A DNA stretch of 64,000 nt from Megachile rotundata (Eukaryota; Arthropoda; Insecta; Hymenoptera; Megachilidae): the NCBI RefSeq assembly GCF_050947335.1, contig NW_027473692.1:62001-126000 (forward strand), given 5' to 3'. The notes beneath the pieces were generated by a model that ran no database searches, was not told the origin of the DNA, and worked only from the letters and a program-made list of their open reading frames with translations. Below are positions 13,287 through 26,450 of this stretch, piece after piece (within the stretch, counting starts at the first letter, position 1; each line of letters opens with the position of its first letter). The position numbers and the translations under genes were made by a program.

Positions 13287-14220
13287 TCGTTCTATCGTTC
13301 ATATAAGCATAATATGGCTAATAATATGAGTTAGGCTGATGATAATAAGAGTAATGAGTATAGTAATTGTCGTTCTATCGATCATATAAGCATAATATGG
13401 CTAATAATATGAGTTAAATTGATAATAATAACAGTAAGGAGTATACTAATTGTAGTTCTATCGATCATGTCTTCATAATATGGTTAATAATATGAGTTAG
13501 ATTGACAACAATAAGAGTAATAAGTATAGTAAATGTCGTGCTATCGATCATATCTGCATAATATGGTTAATAATATGAGTTAGATTGATAATAGTGAGTG
13601 TAATAAGTATAGTAATTGTCGTTCTATCGATCATATTAGCATAATATGGCTAATAATATGAGTTAGGCTGATAATAATGAGAGTAATAAGTATAGTAATT
13701 GTCGTTCTGTCGATCATATAAGCATAATATGGCTAATAATATGAATTAGATTGATAATAATAAGAGAAATGAATATAGTAATTGTCGTTCTACCGATCAT
13801 ATAAGCATAATATGGCTAATAATATGAGTTAGATTGATAATAATAAGAGAAATGAATATAGTAACTGTCGTTCTATCGATCATATAAGCATAATATGGCT
13901 AATAATATGAGTTAGATTGATAATAATAAGAGTAAGGAGTATACTAATTGTAGTTCTATCGATCATATCTGCATAATATTGTTAATAATATGAGTTAGAT
14001 TGATAAGAATAAGAGTAATAAGTACAGTAAATGTCGTGCTATCCATCATATCTGCATAATATGGTTAATAATATGAGTTAGATTGATGATAGTGAGTGTA
14101 ATAAGTATAGTAATTGTCGTTCTATCGATCATATTAGCATAATATGGTTAATAATATTAGTTAGATTGATAATAGTGAGTGTAATGAGTATAGTAATTGT
14201 CGTTCTGGCGATCATATAAG
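13287..14220. repeat. Partial second-type 17-monomer HOR
   Basis: Follows the 11876 unit for about 11 monomers (offset 1411 bp), then leaves it near 14.22 kb for a fragment of the 8141-type unit. It holds two rare variants, GATAAGAATAAG at 14002 and GATTGATGATAG near 14083. These recur at 20728 and 20811 but not at the corresponding sites in the 11876 unit (12591 reads GATAACAATAGG). Confidence 0.8.
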
Positions 14221-14500
14221 CATAATATGGCTAATAATATGAGTAAGATTGATAATAATAAGAGAAGTGAGTATAGTCACTGTCAGTCGATCGATCATAT
14301 AAGCATAATATGGCTAATGATATGAGTTAGATTGATAATAATAAGAGTAATGAGTATACTAATTGTAGTTCTATCGATCATATCTGCATAATATGGTTAA
14401 TAATATGAGTTAGATTCATAATAATAAGAGTAATAAGTATAGTAATTGTCGTTCTATCGATCATATGTGCATAATATGGTTAATAATATGAGTTAGATTG
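14220..14500. repeat. Junction segment between duplicated blocks
   Basis: A bridge of three to four monomers matching about 8.68-8.97 kb of the 17-monomer unit (GTCACTGTCAGTCG here against GTCACTGTCTGTCG there, then ATCATATGTGC and GATAACAGTGAGCG). On its left is the truncated unit from 13287. On its right the sequence enters the copy of 6330-13090. Both joints lie in sequence common to the flanking templates and keep the 83-bp phase, as expected from homologous exchange between misaligned monomers. Confidence 0.75.
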
Positions 14501-16277
14501 ATAACAGTGAGCGTAATAAGTATAGTAATTGTCGTTCTATCGATCATATAAGCATAATATGGCTAATAAGACGAGTTAGATTGATAATAATAAGAGAAAT
14601 GAGTATAGTAATTGTCTTTCTATCGATCATATCTGCATAATATGGTTAATAATATGAGTTAGATTGATAATAGTGAGTGTAATAAGTATAGTAATTGTCG
14701 TTCTATCGATCATATTAGCATAATATGGCTTATAATATGAGTTATGCTGATAATAATGAGAGTAATAAGTATAGTAATTGTCGTTCTGTCGATCATATAA
14801 GCATAATATGGCTAATAATATGAATTAGATTGATAATAATAAGAGAAATGAATATAGTAATTGTCGTTGTATCGGTCAAATAAGCATAATATGGCTAATA
14901 ATATGAGTTAGATTGATAATAATAAGAGTAAGGAGTATACTAATTGTAGTTCTATCGATCATATCTGCATAATATGGTTAATAATATGAGTTAGATTGAT
15001 AACAGTGAGTGTAATAAGTATAGTAATTGTCGTTCTATCGATCATATAAGCATAATATGGCTAATAATATGAGTTAGATTGATAATAATAAGAGAAGTGA
15101 GTATAGTCATTGTCGTTCGATCGATCATATAAGCATAATATGGCTAATGATATGAGTTAGATTGATAATAATAAGAGGAATAGGTATAGTAATTATCGTT
15201 CTACCGATCATATAAGCATAATATGGCTAATAATATGAGTTAGATTGATAATAATAAGAGTAATGAATATAGTGATTGTCGTTCTATCGATCATATAAGC
15301 ATAATATGGCTAATAATATGAGTTAGATTGATAATAATAAGAGTAATGAGTATACTAATTGTAGTTCTATCGATCATATCTGCATACTATGGTTAATAAT
15401 ATGAGTTAGATTGATAACAATAAGAGTAATAAGTATAGTAAATGTCGTGCTATCGATCATATCTGCATAATATGGTTAAGAATATGAGTTAGATTCATAA
15501 TAGTATTAAGAGTAATAAGTATAGTTATTGTTGTTCTATCGATCATATGTGCATAATATGGTTAATAATATGAGTTAGATTGATAACAGTGAGTGTAATG
15601 GGTATAGTAATTGTCGTTCTGTCAATCACATAAGCATAATATGGCTAATAATCTGAGTTAGATTGGTAATAGTAAGAGTAATAAGTGTAGTAAATGTCGT
15701 GCTATCGATCATATCTGCATAATATGGTTAATAATATGAGTTAGATTCATAATAATAAGAGTAATAAGTATAGTAATTGTCGTTCTATCGATCACATAAG
15801 CATAATATGGCTAATAATATGAGTTAGATTGATAACAATGAGAGTAATAAGTATAGTAATTGTCGTTCTATCGATCATATTAGCATAATATGGTTAATAA
15901 TATGAGTTAGATTGATAATAATAAGAGAAATGAGTATAGTAATTGTCTTTCTATCGTTCATATAAGCATAATATGGCTTATAATATGAGTTAGGCTGATA
16001 ATAATAAGAGTAATGAGTATAGTAATTGTCGTTCTATCGATCATATTTGCATAATGTGGTTAATAATATGAGTTAGATTGATAACAGTGAGTGTAATAAG
16101 TATAGTAATTGTCTTTCTATCGATCATATAAGCATAATATGGCTAATAATATGAGTTAGATTGATAATAATAAGAGAAATGAATATAGTAATTGTCGTTC
16201 TATCGATCATATTAGCATAATATGGTTAATAATATGAGCTAGATTGATAATAATAAGAGTAATGAGTATAGTAATTG

Positions 16278-17688
16278 TCGTTCTATCGTTCATATAAGCA
16301 TAATATGGCTAATAATATGAGTTAGGCTGATGATAATAAGAGTAATGAGTATAGTAATTGTCGTTCTATCGATCGTATTTGCATAATATGGTTAATAATA
16401 TGAGTTAGATTGATAACAGTGAGTGTAATAAGTATAGTCATTGTCGTTCTGTCGATCATATAAGCATAATATAGCTAATAATATGAGTTAGATCGATAAT
16501 AATAAGAGTAATAAGTGTAGTAAATGTCATGCTATCGATCATATCCGCATAATATGGTCAATAATATGAGTTAGATTGATAATAGTGAGTGTAATAGGTA
16601 TAGTAATTGTCGTTCTATCGATCATATTAGTATAATATGGTTAATAATATGAGTTAGATTGATAATAATAAGAGAAGTGAGTATAGTCATTGTCGTTCGA
16701 TCGATCATATAAGCATAATATGGCTAATAATATGAGTAAGATTGATAATAATAAGAGAAGTGAGTATAGTCATTGTCGTTCGATCGATCATATAAGCATA
16801 ATATGGCTAATAATATGAGTAAGATTGATAATAATAAGAGAAGTGAGTATAGTCACTGTCTGTCGATCGATCATATAAGCATAATATGGCTAATGATATG
16901 AGTTAGATTGATAATAATAAGAGTAATGAGTATACTAATTGTAGTTCTATCGATCATATCTGCATAATATGGTTAATAATATGAGTTAGATTCATAATAA
17001 TAAGAGTAATAAGTATAGTAATTGTCGTTCTATCGATCATATGTGCATAATATGGTTAATAATATGAGTTAGATTGATAACAGTGAGCGTAATAAGTATA
17101 GTAATTGTCGTTCTGTCGATCACATAAGCATAATATGGCTAATAATCTGAGTTAGATTGATAATAATAAGAGTAATAAGTGTAGTAAATGGCGTGCTATC
17201 GATCATATCTGTATAATATGGTTAATAATATGAGTTAGATTCATAATAATAAGAGTGATAAGTATAGTAATTGTCCTTCTACCGATCACATAAGCATAAT
17301 ATGGCTAATAATATGAGTTAGATTGATAATAATGAGAGTAATAAGTATAGTAATTGTCGTTCTATCGATCATATTAGCATAATATGGCTTATAATATGAG
17401 TTAGGCTGATAATAATAAGAGTAATGAGTATAGTAATTGTCGTTCTATCGATCATATTTGCATAATGTGGTTAATAATATGAGTTAGATTGATAACAGTG
17501 AGTGTAATAAGTATAGTAATTGTCTTTCTATCGATCATATAAGCATAATATGGCTAATAATATGAGTTTGATTGATAATAATAAGAGAAATGAATATAGT
17601 AATTGTCGTTCTATCGATCATATTAGCATAATATGGTTAATAATATGAGCTAGATTGATAATAATAAGAGTAATGAGTATAGTAATTG
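16278..17688. repeat. 17-monomer HOR, copy 3
   Basis: Counterpart of 8141-9551 at 8137 bp distance and exactly 1411 bp long. It has the same ordered diagnostic monomers, including GTCATTGTCGTTCTGTCG near 16438, which separates copies 1-4 from the earlier units at 2660, 3905 and 4735 (these read GTAATTG there). Confidence 0.88.
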
Positions 17689-19099
17689 TCGTTCTATCGT
17701 TCATATAAGCATAATATGGCTAATAATATGAGTTAGGCTGATGATAATAAGAGTAATGAGTATAGTAATTGTCGTTCTATCGATCGTATTTGCATAATAT
17801 GGTTAATAATATGAGTTAGATTGATAACAGTGAGTGTAATAAGTATAGTCATTGTCGTTCTGTCGATCATATAAGCATAATATAGCTAATAATATGAGTT
17901 AGATCGATAATAATAAGAGTAATAAGTGTAGTAAATGTCATGCTATCGATCATATCCGCATAATATGGTCAATAATATGAGTTAGATTGATAATAGTGAG
18001 TGTAATAGGTATAGTAATTGTCGTTCTATCGATCATATTAGTATAATATGGTTAATAATATGAGTTAGATTGATAATAATAAGAGAAGTGAGTATAGTCA
18101 TTGTCGTTCGATCGATCATATAAGCATAATATGGCTAATAATATGAGTAAGATTGATAATAATAAGAGAAGTGAGTATAGTCATTGTCGTTCGATCGATC
18201 ATATAAGCATAATATGGCTAATAATATGAGTAAGATTGATAATAATAAGAGAAGTGAGTATAGTCACTGTCTGTCGATCGATCATATAAGCATAATATGG
18301 CTAATGATATGAGTTAGATTGATAATAATAAGAGTAATGAGTATACTAATTGTAGTTCTATCGATCATATCTGCATAATATGGTTAATAATATGAGTTAG
18401 ATTCATAATAATAAGAGTAATAAGTATAGTAATTGTCGTTCTATCGATCATATGTGCATAATATGGTTAATAATATGAGTTAGATTGATAACAGTGAGCG
18501 TAATAAGTGTAGTAATTGTCGTTCTGTCGATCACATAAGCATAATATGGCTAATAATCTGAGTTAGATTGATAATAATAAGAGTAATAAGTGTAGTAAAT
18601 GGCGTGCTATCGATCATATCTGTATAATATGGTTAATAATATGAGTTAGATTCATAATAATAAGAGTGATAAGTATAGTAATTGTCCTTCTACCGATCAC
18701 ATAAGCATAATATGGCTAATAATATGAGTTAGATTGATAATAATGAGAGTAATAAGTATAGTAATTGTCGTTCTATCGATCATATTAGCATAATATGGCT
18801 TATAATATGAGTTAGGCTGATAATAATAAGAGTAATGAGTATAGTAATTGTCGTTCTATCGATCATATTTGCATAATGTGGTTAATAATATGAGTTAGAT
18901 TGATAACAGTGAGTGTAATAAGTATAGTAATTGTCTTTCTATCGATCATATAAGCATAATATGGCTAATAATATGAGTTTGATTGATAATAATAAGAGAA
19001 ATGAATATAGTAATTGTCGTTCTATCGATCATATTAGCATAATATGGTTAATAATATGAGCTAGATTGATAATAATAAGAGTAATGAGTATAGTAATTG
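17689..19099. repeat. 17-monomer HOR, copy 4
   Basis: Counterpart of 9552-10962, 1411 bp. One private change seen by eye is AAGTGTAG near 18507 where the other three copies read AAGTATAG. It is followed by the 11-monomer unit at 19100, in the same order as copy 2. Confidence 0.88.
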
Positions 19100-20012
19100 T
19101 CGTTCTATCGTTCATATAAGCATAATATGGCTAATAATATGAGTTAGGCTGATGATAATAAGAGTAATGAGTATAGTAATTGTCGTTCTATCGATCATAT
19201 AAGTATAATATGGCTAATAATATGAGTTAAATTGATAATAATAAGAGTAAGGAGTATACTAATTGTAGTTCTATCGATCATGTCTTCATAATACGGTTAA
19301 TAATATGAGTTAGATTGACAACAATAAGAGTTATAAGTATAGTAAATGTCGTGCTATGGATCATATCTGCATAATATGGTTAATAATATGAGTTAGATTG
19401 ATAATAGTGAGTGTAATAAGTATAGTAATTGTCGTTCTATCGATCATATTAGCATAATATGGTTAATAATATTAGTTAGATTGATAATAGTGAGTGTAAT
19501 GAGTATAGTAATTGTCGTTCTGGCGATCATATAAGCATAATATGGCTAATAATATGAGTTAGATTGATAATAATAAGAGTAATAAGTATAGTAATTGTCG
19601 TTCTATCGATCACATAAGCATAATACGGCTAATAATATGAGTTAGATTGATAATAATAAGAGTAATAAGTATAGTAATTGTCGTTCTACCGTTCATATCT
19701 GCATAATATGGTTAATAATATGAGTTAGATTGATAATAGTGAGTGTAATAAGTATAGTAATTGTCGTTATATCGATCATATCTGCATAATATGGTTAATA
19801 ATATGAGTTAGATTGATAACAGTGAGTGTAATAAGTATAGTAATTGTCTTTCTATCGATCATATAAGCATAATATGGCTAATAATATGAGTTAGATTGAT
19901 AATAATATGAGAAATGAATATAGTAATTGTCGTTCTATCGATCATATTAGCATAATATGGTTAATAATATGAGCTAGATTGATAATAATAAGAGTAATGA
20001 GTAGAGTAATTG
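19100..20012. repeat. 11-monomer HOR variant, second copy
   Basis: Counterpart of 10963-11875 at 8137 bp distance and 913 bp long. It shares CATAATACGG near 19289, the GAGTTATAAG variant and the terminal GAGTAGAGTAATTG. It differs at 19358 (G for C, removing the ATCGAT site of that monomer). Confidence 0.85.
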
Positions 20013-20929
20013 TCGTTCTATCGTTCATATAAGCATAATATGGCTAATAATATGAGTTAGGCTGATGATAATAAGAGTAATGAGTATAGTAATTGTCGTT
20101 CTATCGATCATATAAGCATAATATGGCTAATAATATGAGTTAAATTGATAATAATAAGAGTAAGGAGTATACTAATTGTAGTTCTATCGATCATGTCTTC
20201 ATAATATGGTTAATAATATGAGTTAGATTGACAACAATAAGAGTAATAAGTATAGTAAATGTCGTGCTATCGATCATATCTGCATAATATGGTTAATAAT
20301 ATGAGTTAGATTGATAATAGTGAGTGTAATAAGTATAGTAATTGTCGTTCTATCGATCATATTAGCATAATATGGCTAATAATATGAGTTAGGCTGATAA
20401 TAATGAGAGTAATAAGTATAGTAATTGTCGTTCTGTCGATCATATAAGCATAATATGGCTAATAATATGAATTAGATTGATAATAATAAGAGAAATGAAT
20501 ATAGTAATTGTCGTTCTACCGATCATATAAGCATAATATGGCTAATAATATGAGTTAGATTGATAATAATAAGAGAAATGAATATAGTAACTGTCGTTCT
20601 ATCGATCATATAAGCATAATATGGCTAATAATATGAGTTAGATTGATAATAATAAGAGTAAGGAGTATACTAATTGTAGTTCTATCGATCATATCTGCAT
20701 AATATTGTTAATAATATGAGTTAGATTGATAAGAATAAGAGTAATAAGTACAGTAAATGTCGTGCTATCCATCATATCTGCATAATATGGTTAATAATAT
20801 GAGTTAGATTGATGATAGTGAGTGTAATAAGTATAGTAATTGTCGTTCTATCGATCATATTAGCATAATATGGTTAATAATATTAGTTAGATTGATAATA
20901 GTGAGTGTAATGAGTATAGTAATTGTCGT

Positions 20930-22230
20930 TCTGGCGATCATATAAGCATAATATGGCTAATAATATGAGTTAGATTGATAATAATAAGAGTAATAAGTAT
21001 AGTAATTGTCGTTCTATCGATCACATAAGCATAATACGGCTAATAATATGAGTTAGATTGATAATAATAAGAGTAATAAGTATAGTAATTGTCGTTCTAC
21101 CGTTCATATCTGCATAATATGGTTAATAATATGAGTTAGATTGATAATAGTGAGTGTAATAAGTATAGTAATTGTCGTTATATCGATCATATCTGCATAA
21201 TATGGTTAATAATATGAGTTAGATTGATAATAGTGAGTGTAATAAGTATAGAAATTGTCGTTCTATCGATCATATTAGCATAATATGGTTAATAACATGA
21301 GTCAGATTGATAATAATAAGTGTAATGAGTACAGTAATTGTCGTTCTATCGTTCATATAAGCATAACATGGCTAATAATATGAGTTAGATTGATAATAAT
21401 AAGAGTAATGAGTATAGTAATTGTCGTCTACCGATCATATAAGCATAATATGGCTAATAATATGAGTTAGGCTGATAACAATGAGAGTAATAAGTATAGT
21501 AATAGTCGTTCTGTCGATCATATAAGCATAATATGTCTAATAATATGAGTTAGATTGATAACAATAAGGGAAATGAATATAGTAATTGTCGTTCTATCGA
21601 TCATATAAGCTTAATATGGCTAATAATATGAGTTAGATTGATAATAATAAGAGTAATGAGTATACTAATTGTAGTTCTATCGATCATATCTGCATAATGT
21701 GGTTAATAATATGAGTTAGATTGATAATAATAAGAGTAATAAGTATAGTAAATGTCGTGCTGTCGATCATATCTGCATAATATGGTTAATAATATGAGTT
21801 AGATTGATAATAATAAGAGTCGTAAGTGTAGTAAATGTCGTGCTATCGATCATATCTGCATAATATGGTTAATAATATGAGTTAGATTGATAATAGTGTG
21901 TGTAATAGGTATAGTAATTGTCGTTCTATCGATCATATTAGTATAATATGGTTAATAATATGAGTTAGATTGATAATAATAAGAGAAGTGAGTATAGTCA
22001 TTGTCGTTCTATCGATCATATTAGCATAATATGGTTAATAATATGAGCTACATTGATAATAATAAGAGAAGTGAGTATAGTCATTGTCGTTCGATCGATC
22101 ATATAAGCATAATATGGCTAATACTATGAGTAAGATTGATAATAATAAGAGAAGTGAGTATAGTCATTGTCGTTCGATCGATCATATAAGCATAATATGG
22201 CTAATGATATGAGTTAGATTGATAATAATA
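20930..22230. repeat. A/B boundary segment, duplicated at 41.09-42.39 kb
   Basis: About 1.3 kb spanning the change from domain A to domain B is repeated at an offset of 20,160 bp. Shared landmarks are CATAATACGG (TACGG at 21035/41195), TAGAAATTGTCG, GTCAGATTGATAATAATAAG (21301/41461), CATAACATGG, CATATGTCTAAT, the HindIII monomer (21607/41767) and GAGTCGTAAG (21817/41977). Differences include GAGATAG for GAGTTAG near 41378, GTCTATCG for GTCTACCG and AATTCTATG for AATACTATG. Matching stops on the left near 41094 and on the right near 42395. Confidence 0.85.
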
Positions 22231-22769
22231 AGAGAAATGAGTATAGTAATTGTCTTTCTATCGATCATATCTGCATAATATGGTTAATAATATGAGTTAG
22301 ATTGATAATAGTGAGTGTAATAAGTATAGTAATTGTCGTTCTATCGATCATATTAGCATAATATGGCTAATAATATGAGTTAGGCTGATAATAATGAGAG
22401 TAATAAGTATAGTAATTGTCGTTCTGTCGATCATATAAGCATAATATGGCTAATAATATGAGTTAGATTGATAATAATAAGAGTAATGAGTATAGTAATT
22501 GTCGTTCTATCGATCATATTTGCATAATATGGTTAATAATATGAGTTAGGCTGATAATAATGAGAGTAATAAGTATAGTAATTGTCGTTCTGTCGATCAT
22601 ATAAGCATAATATGGCTAATAATATGAATTAGATTGATAATAATAAGAGAAATGCATTTAGTAATTGTCGTTCTATCGATCATATAAGCATAATATGGCT
22701 AATAATATGAGTTAGGCTGATAATAATAAGAGTAATGAGTATAGTAATTGTCGTTCTATCGATCATATA

Positions 22770-25700
22770 AGCATAATATGGTTAATAATATGAGTTAGAT
22801 TGATAATAGTGAGTGTAATAAGTATAGTAATTGTCGTTATATCGATCATATCTGCATAATATGGCTAATAATATCAGTTAGATTGATAATAATAAGAGTA
22901 ATGAGTATAGTAATTGTCGTTCTATCGATCATATAAGCATAATATGGCTAATAACATGAGTTAGATTGATAATAATAAGAGTAATGAGTATATTAATTGT
23001 CGTTCTATCGATCATATAAGCATAATACGGCTAATAATATGAGTTAGGCTGATAATAATGAGAGTAATAAGTATAGTAATTGTCGTTCTGTCGATCATAT
23101 TAGTATAATATGGTTAATAATATGAGTTAGATTGATAATAATAAGAGAAGTAAGTATAGTCATTGTCGTTCGATCGATCATATAAGCCTAATATGGCTAA
23201 TACTATGAGTAAGATTGATAATAATAAGACAAGTGAGTATAGTCATTGTCGTTCGATCGATCATATAAGCATAATATGGCTAATAATATGAGTTAGATCG
23301 ATAATAATAAGAGTAATAAGTGTAGTAAATGTCATGCTATCGATCATATCCGCATAATATGGTTAATAATATGAGTTAGATTGATAATAGTGAGTGTAAT
23401 AAGTATAGTAATTGTCGTTCTATCGATCATATTAGCATAATATGGTTAATAATATGAGTTAGATTGATAATAGTGAGTGTAATGAGTATAGTAATTGTCG
23501 TCTATCGATCATATAAGCATAATATGGCTAATAATATGAGTTAGGCTGATAATAATGAGAGTAATAAGTATAGTAATTGTCGATATGTCGATCATATAAG
23601 CATAATATGGCTAATAATATGAGTTAGATTGATAATAATAAGGGAAATGAATATAGTAATTGTCGTTCTATCGATCATATAAGCTTAATATGGCTAATAA
23701 TATGAGTTAGATTGATAATAATAAGAGTAATGAGTATACTAATTGTAGTTCTATCGATCATATCTGCATAATATGGTTAATAATATGAGTTAGATTGATA
23801 ATAATAAGAGTAATAAGTATAGTAAATGTCGTGCTGTCGATCATATCTGCATAATATGGTTAATAATATGAGTTAGATTGATAATAATAAGAGTCGTAAG
23901 TGTAGTAAATGTCGTGCTATCGATCATATCTGCATAATATGGTTAATAATATGAGTTAGATTGATAATAGTGTGTGTAATAGGTATAGTAATTGTCGTTC
24001 TATCGATCATATTAGTATAATATGGTTAATAATATGAGTTAGATTGATAATAATAAGAGAAGTGAGTATAGTCATTGTCGTTCTATCGATCATATTAGCA
24101 TAATATGGTTAATAATATGAGCTACATTGATAATAATAAGAGAAGTGAGTATAGTCATTGTCGTTCGATCGATCATATAAGCATAATATGGCTAATACTA
24201 TGAGTAAGATTGATAATAATAAGAGAAGTGAGTATAGTCATTGTCGTTCGATCGATCATATAAGCATAATATGGCTAATGATATGAGTTAGATTGATAAT
24301 AATAAGAGAAATGAGTATAGTAATTGTCTTTCTATCGATCATATCTGCATAATATGGTTAATAATATGAGTTAGATTGATAATAGTGAGTGTAATAAGTA
24401 TAGTAATTGTCGTTCTATCGATCATATTAGCATAATATGGCTAATAATATGAGTTAGGCTGATAATAATGAGAGTAATAAGTATAGTAATTGTCGTTCTG
24501 TCGATCATATAAGCATAATATGGTTAATAATATGAGTTAGATTGATAATAGTGAGTGTAATAAGTATAGTAATTGTCGTTATATCGATCATATCTGCATA
24601 ATATGGCTAATAATATCAGTTAGATTGATAATAATAAGAGTAATGAGTATAGTAATTGTCGTTCTATCGATCATATAAGCATAATATGGCTAATAACATG
24701 AGTTAGATTGATAATAATAAGAGTAATGAGTATATTAATTGTCGTTCTATCGATCATATAAGCATAATACGGCTAATAATATGAGTTAGGCTGATAATAA
24801 TGAGAGTAATAAGTATAGTAATTGTCGTTCTGTCGATCATATTAGTATAATATGGTTAATAATATGAGTTAGATTGATAATAATAAGAGAAGTAAGTATA
24901 GTCATTGTCGTTCGATCGATCATATAAGCCTAATATGGCTAATACTATGAGTAAGATTGATAATAATAAGACAAGTGAGTATAGTCATTGTCGTTCGATC
25001 GATCATATAAGCATAATATGGCTAATAATATGAGTTAGATCGATAATAATAAGAGTAATAAGTGTAGTAAATGTCATGCTATCGATCATATCCACATAAT
25101 ATGGTTAATAATATGAGTTAGATTGATAATAGTGAGTGTAATAAGTATAGTAATTGTCGTTCTATCGATCATATTAGCATAATATGGTTAATAATATGAG
25201 TTAGATTGATAATAGTGAGTGTAATGAGTATAGTAATTGTCGTCTATCGATCATATAAGCATAATATGGCTAATAATATGAGTTAGGCTGATAATAATGA
25301 GAGTAATAAGTATAGTAATTGTCGATATGTCGATCATATAAGCATAATATGGCTAATAATATGAGTTAGATTGATAATAATAAGGGAAATGAATATAGTA
25401 ATTGTCGTTCTATCGATCATATAAGCTTAATATGGCTAATAATATGAGTTAGATTGATAATAATAAGAGTAATGAGTATACTAATTGTAGTTCTATCGAT
25501 CATATCTGCATAATATGGTTAATAATATGAGTTAGATTGATAATAATAAGAGTAATAAGTATAGTAAATGTCGTGCTATCGATCATATCTGCATAATATG
25601 GTTAATAATATGAGTTAGATTGATAACAATAAGAGTAGTAAGTGTAGTAAATGTCGTGCTATCGATCATATCTGCATAATATGGTTAATAATATGAGTTA

Positions 25701-25790
25701 GATTGATAATAGTGTGTGTAATAGGTATAGTAATTGTCGTTCTATCGATCATATTAGTATAATATGGTTAATAATGTGAGTTAGATTGAT
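22770..25790. repeat. 1742-bp-offset tandem duplication in domain B
   Basis: About 22.77-24.05 kb matches 24.51-25.79 kb at 1742 bp (21 monomers less 1). Shared markers are TAATATCAGTTAG, ATTAATTGTCG, AAGCCTAATATGG, AATAAGACAAGTGAG, GTCGTCTATCG, GTCGATATGTCG and the HindIII monomer (23681/25423). Differences include ATCCACATAAT near 25090 (ATCCGC elsewhere) and GAGTAGTAAG for GAGTCGTAAG near 25632. The middle of this stretch also overlaps the 2074-bp repeat of 21.6-22.45 kb, so two offsets are interleaved. Confidence 0.78.
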
Positions 25791-26089
25791 AATAATAAGA
25801 GAAGTGAGTATAGTCGTTGTAGTTCGATCGATCATATAAGCATAATATGGCTAATACTATGAGTAAGATTGATAATAATAAGAGTAAGGAGTATAGTAAT
25901 TGTCGTTCTATCGACCATATAAGCATAATACGGCTAATAATATGAGTTAGGCTGATAATAATGAGAGTAATAAGTATAGTAATTGTCGTTCTGTCGATCA
26001 TATAAGCATAATATGGCTAATAATATGAGTTAGATTGATAACAGTGAGTGTAATAAGTATAGTAATTGTCGTTCTATCGATCATATTAG

Positions 26090-26450
26090 CATCTTACGGT
26101 TAATAATATGAGCTAGATTGATAATAATAAGAGTAATGAGTATAGTAATTGTCGTTCTATCGTTCATATAAGCATAATATGGCTAATAATATGAGTTAGG
26201 CTGATGATAATAAGAGTAATGAGTATAGTAATTGTCGTTCTATCGATCGTATTTGCATAATATGGTTAATAATATGAGTTAGATTGATAACAGTGAGTGT
26301 AGTAAGTATAGTAGTTGTCGTTCTGTCGATCATATAAGCATAATATAGCTAATAATATGAGTTAGATCGATAATAATAAGAGTAATAAGTGTAGTAAATG
26401 TCATGCTATCGATCATATCCGCATAATATGGTTAATAATATGAGTTAGAT
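26090..26450. repeat. Domain A type island in domain B
   Basis: Monomers reading GAGCTAGATTG, then the ATCGTTCATATAAG unit marker, GTTAGGCTGATG, ATCGTATTTGC and GTCATGCTATCG/ATCCGC reproduce the start of the domain A 17-monomer unit. It is joined on the left to a domain B monomer with the odd CATCTTACGG (near 26090). The same joint, as CATCTTATGG, recurs near 33391 and 40360, so the joint is older than the later B duplications. Confidence 0.7.

Larger units (their letters stand above)
14467..21227. repeat. 8137-bp-offset segmental duplication, right copy
   Basis: Right copy of 6330-13090. It holds 17-monomer units at 16278-17688 and 17689-19099, an 11-monomer unit at 19100-20012 and a partial second-type unit from 20013. 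Differences seen by eye include GTGTAGTAATTG near 18509 (GTATAGTAATTG elsewhere), TATGGATC at 19355 (TATCGATC at 11218) and AATAATATGAGAAATG near 19902. The last part, near 20.73-20.82 kb, matches 14.00-14.09 kb better than 12.59-12.68 kb, so it is not a simple copy of the left block. Confidence 0.87.
1..21230. repeat. Satellite domain A (17-monomer HOR family)
   Basis: This domain is defined by variants such as GTTAGGCTGATGATAATAAG, ATCGTATTTGC, GTCATGCTATCG followed by ATCCGC, runs of three monomers with GTTCGATCGATC, and GTCACTGTCTGTCG. The monomer beginning TCGTTCTATCGTTCATATAAG is a convenient unit marker, found at 1, 2660, 3905, 4735, 8141, 9552, 10963, 11876, 13287, 16278, 17689, 19100 and 20013. 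The intervals between them are 10, 11, 15, 17, 17 and more monomers, so domain A is a set of related higher-order units of unequal length, not one uniform HOR. HindIII-bearing monomers of domain B and GTAACAGTAGTCC monomers of domain C were not seen here. The right edge, near 21.23 kb, is where the copy of the 13.09 kb region stops and domain B variants begin. Confidence 0.8.

Noticed and set aside
6330..21227. The 8137-bp duplication as purely an assembly artefact
   Set aside because: The copies differ at several single bases and at a recombinant tail, which a simple duplicated contig would not show. It cannot be fully excluded without reads.
25768..26001. 77-codon minus-strand open reading frame, with near-identical copies at 32903-33136 and 39872-40105
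   Set aside because: It is reverse-strand satellite running through three monomers. The product is a low-complexity Leu/Ile/Tyr/Ser string whose parts repeat with the monomer. The three copies lie in duplicated domain B blocks (offsets 7135 and 6969 bp), so their similarity reflects DNA duplication, not selection on protein. There is no start context or neighbouring gene.
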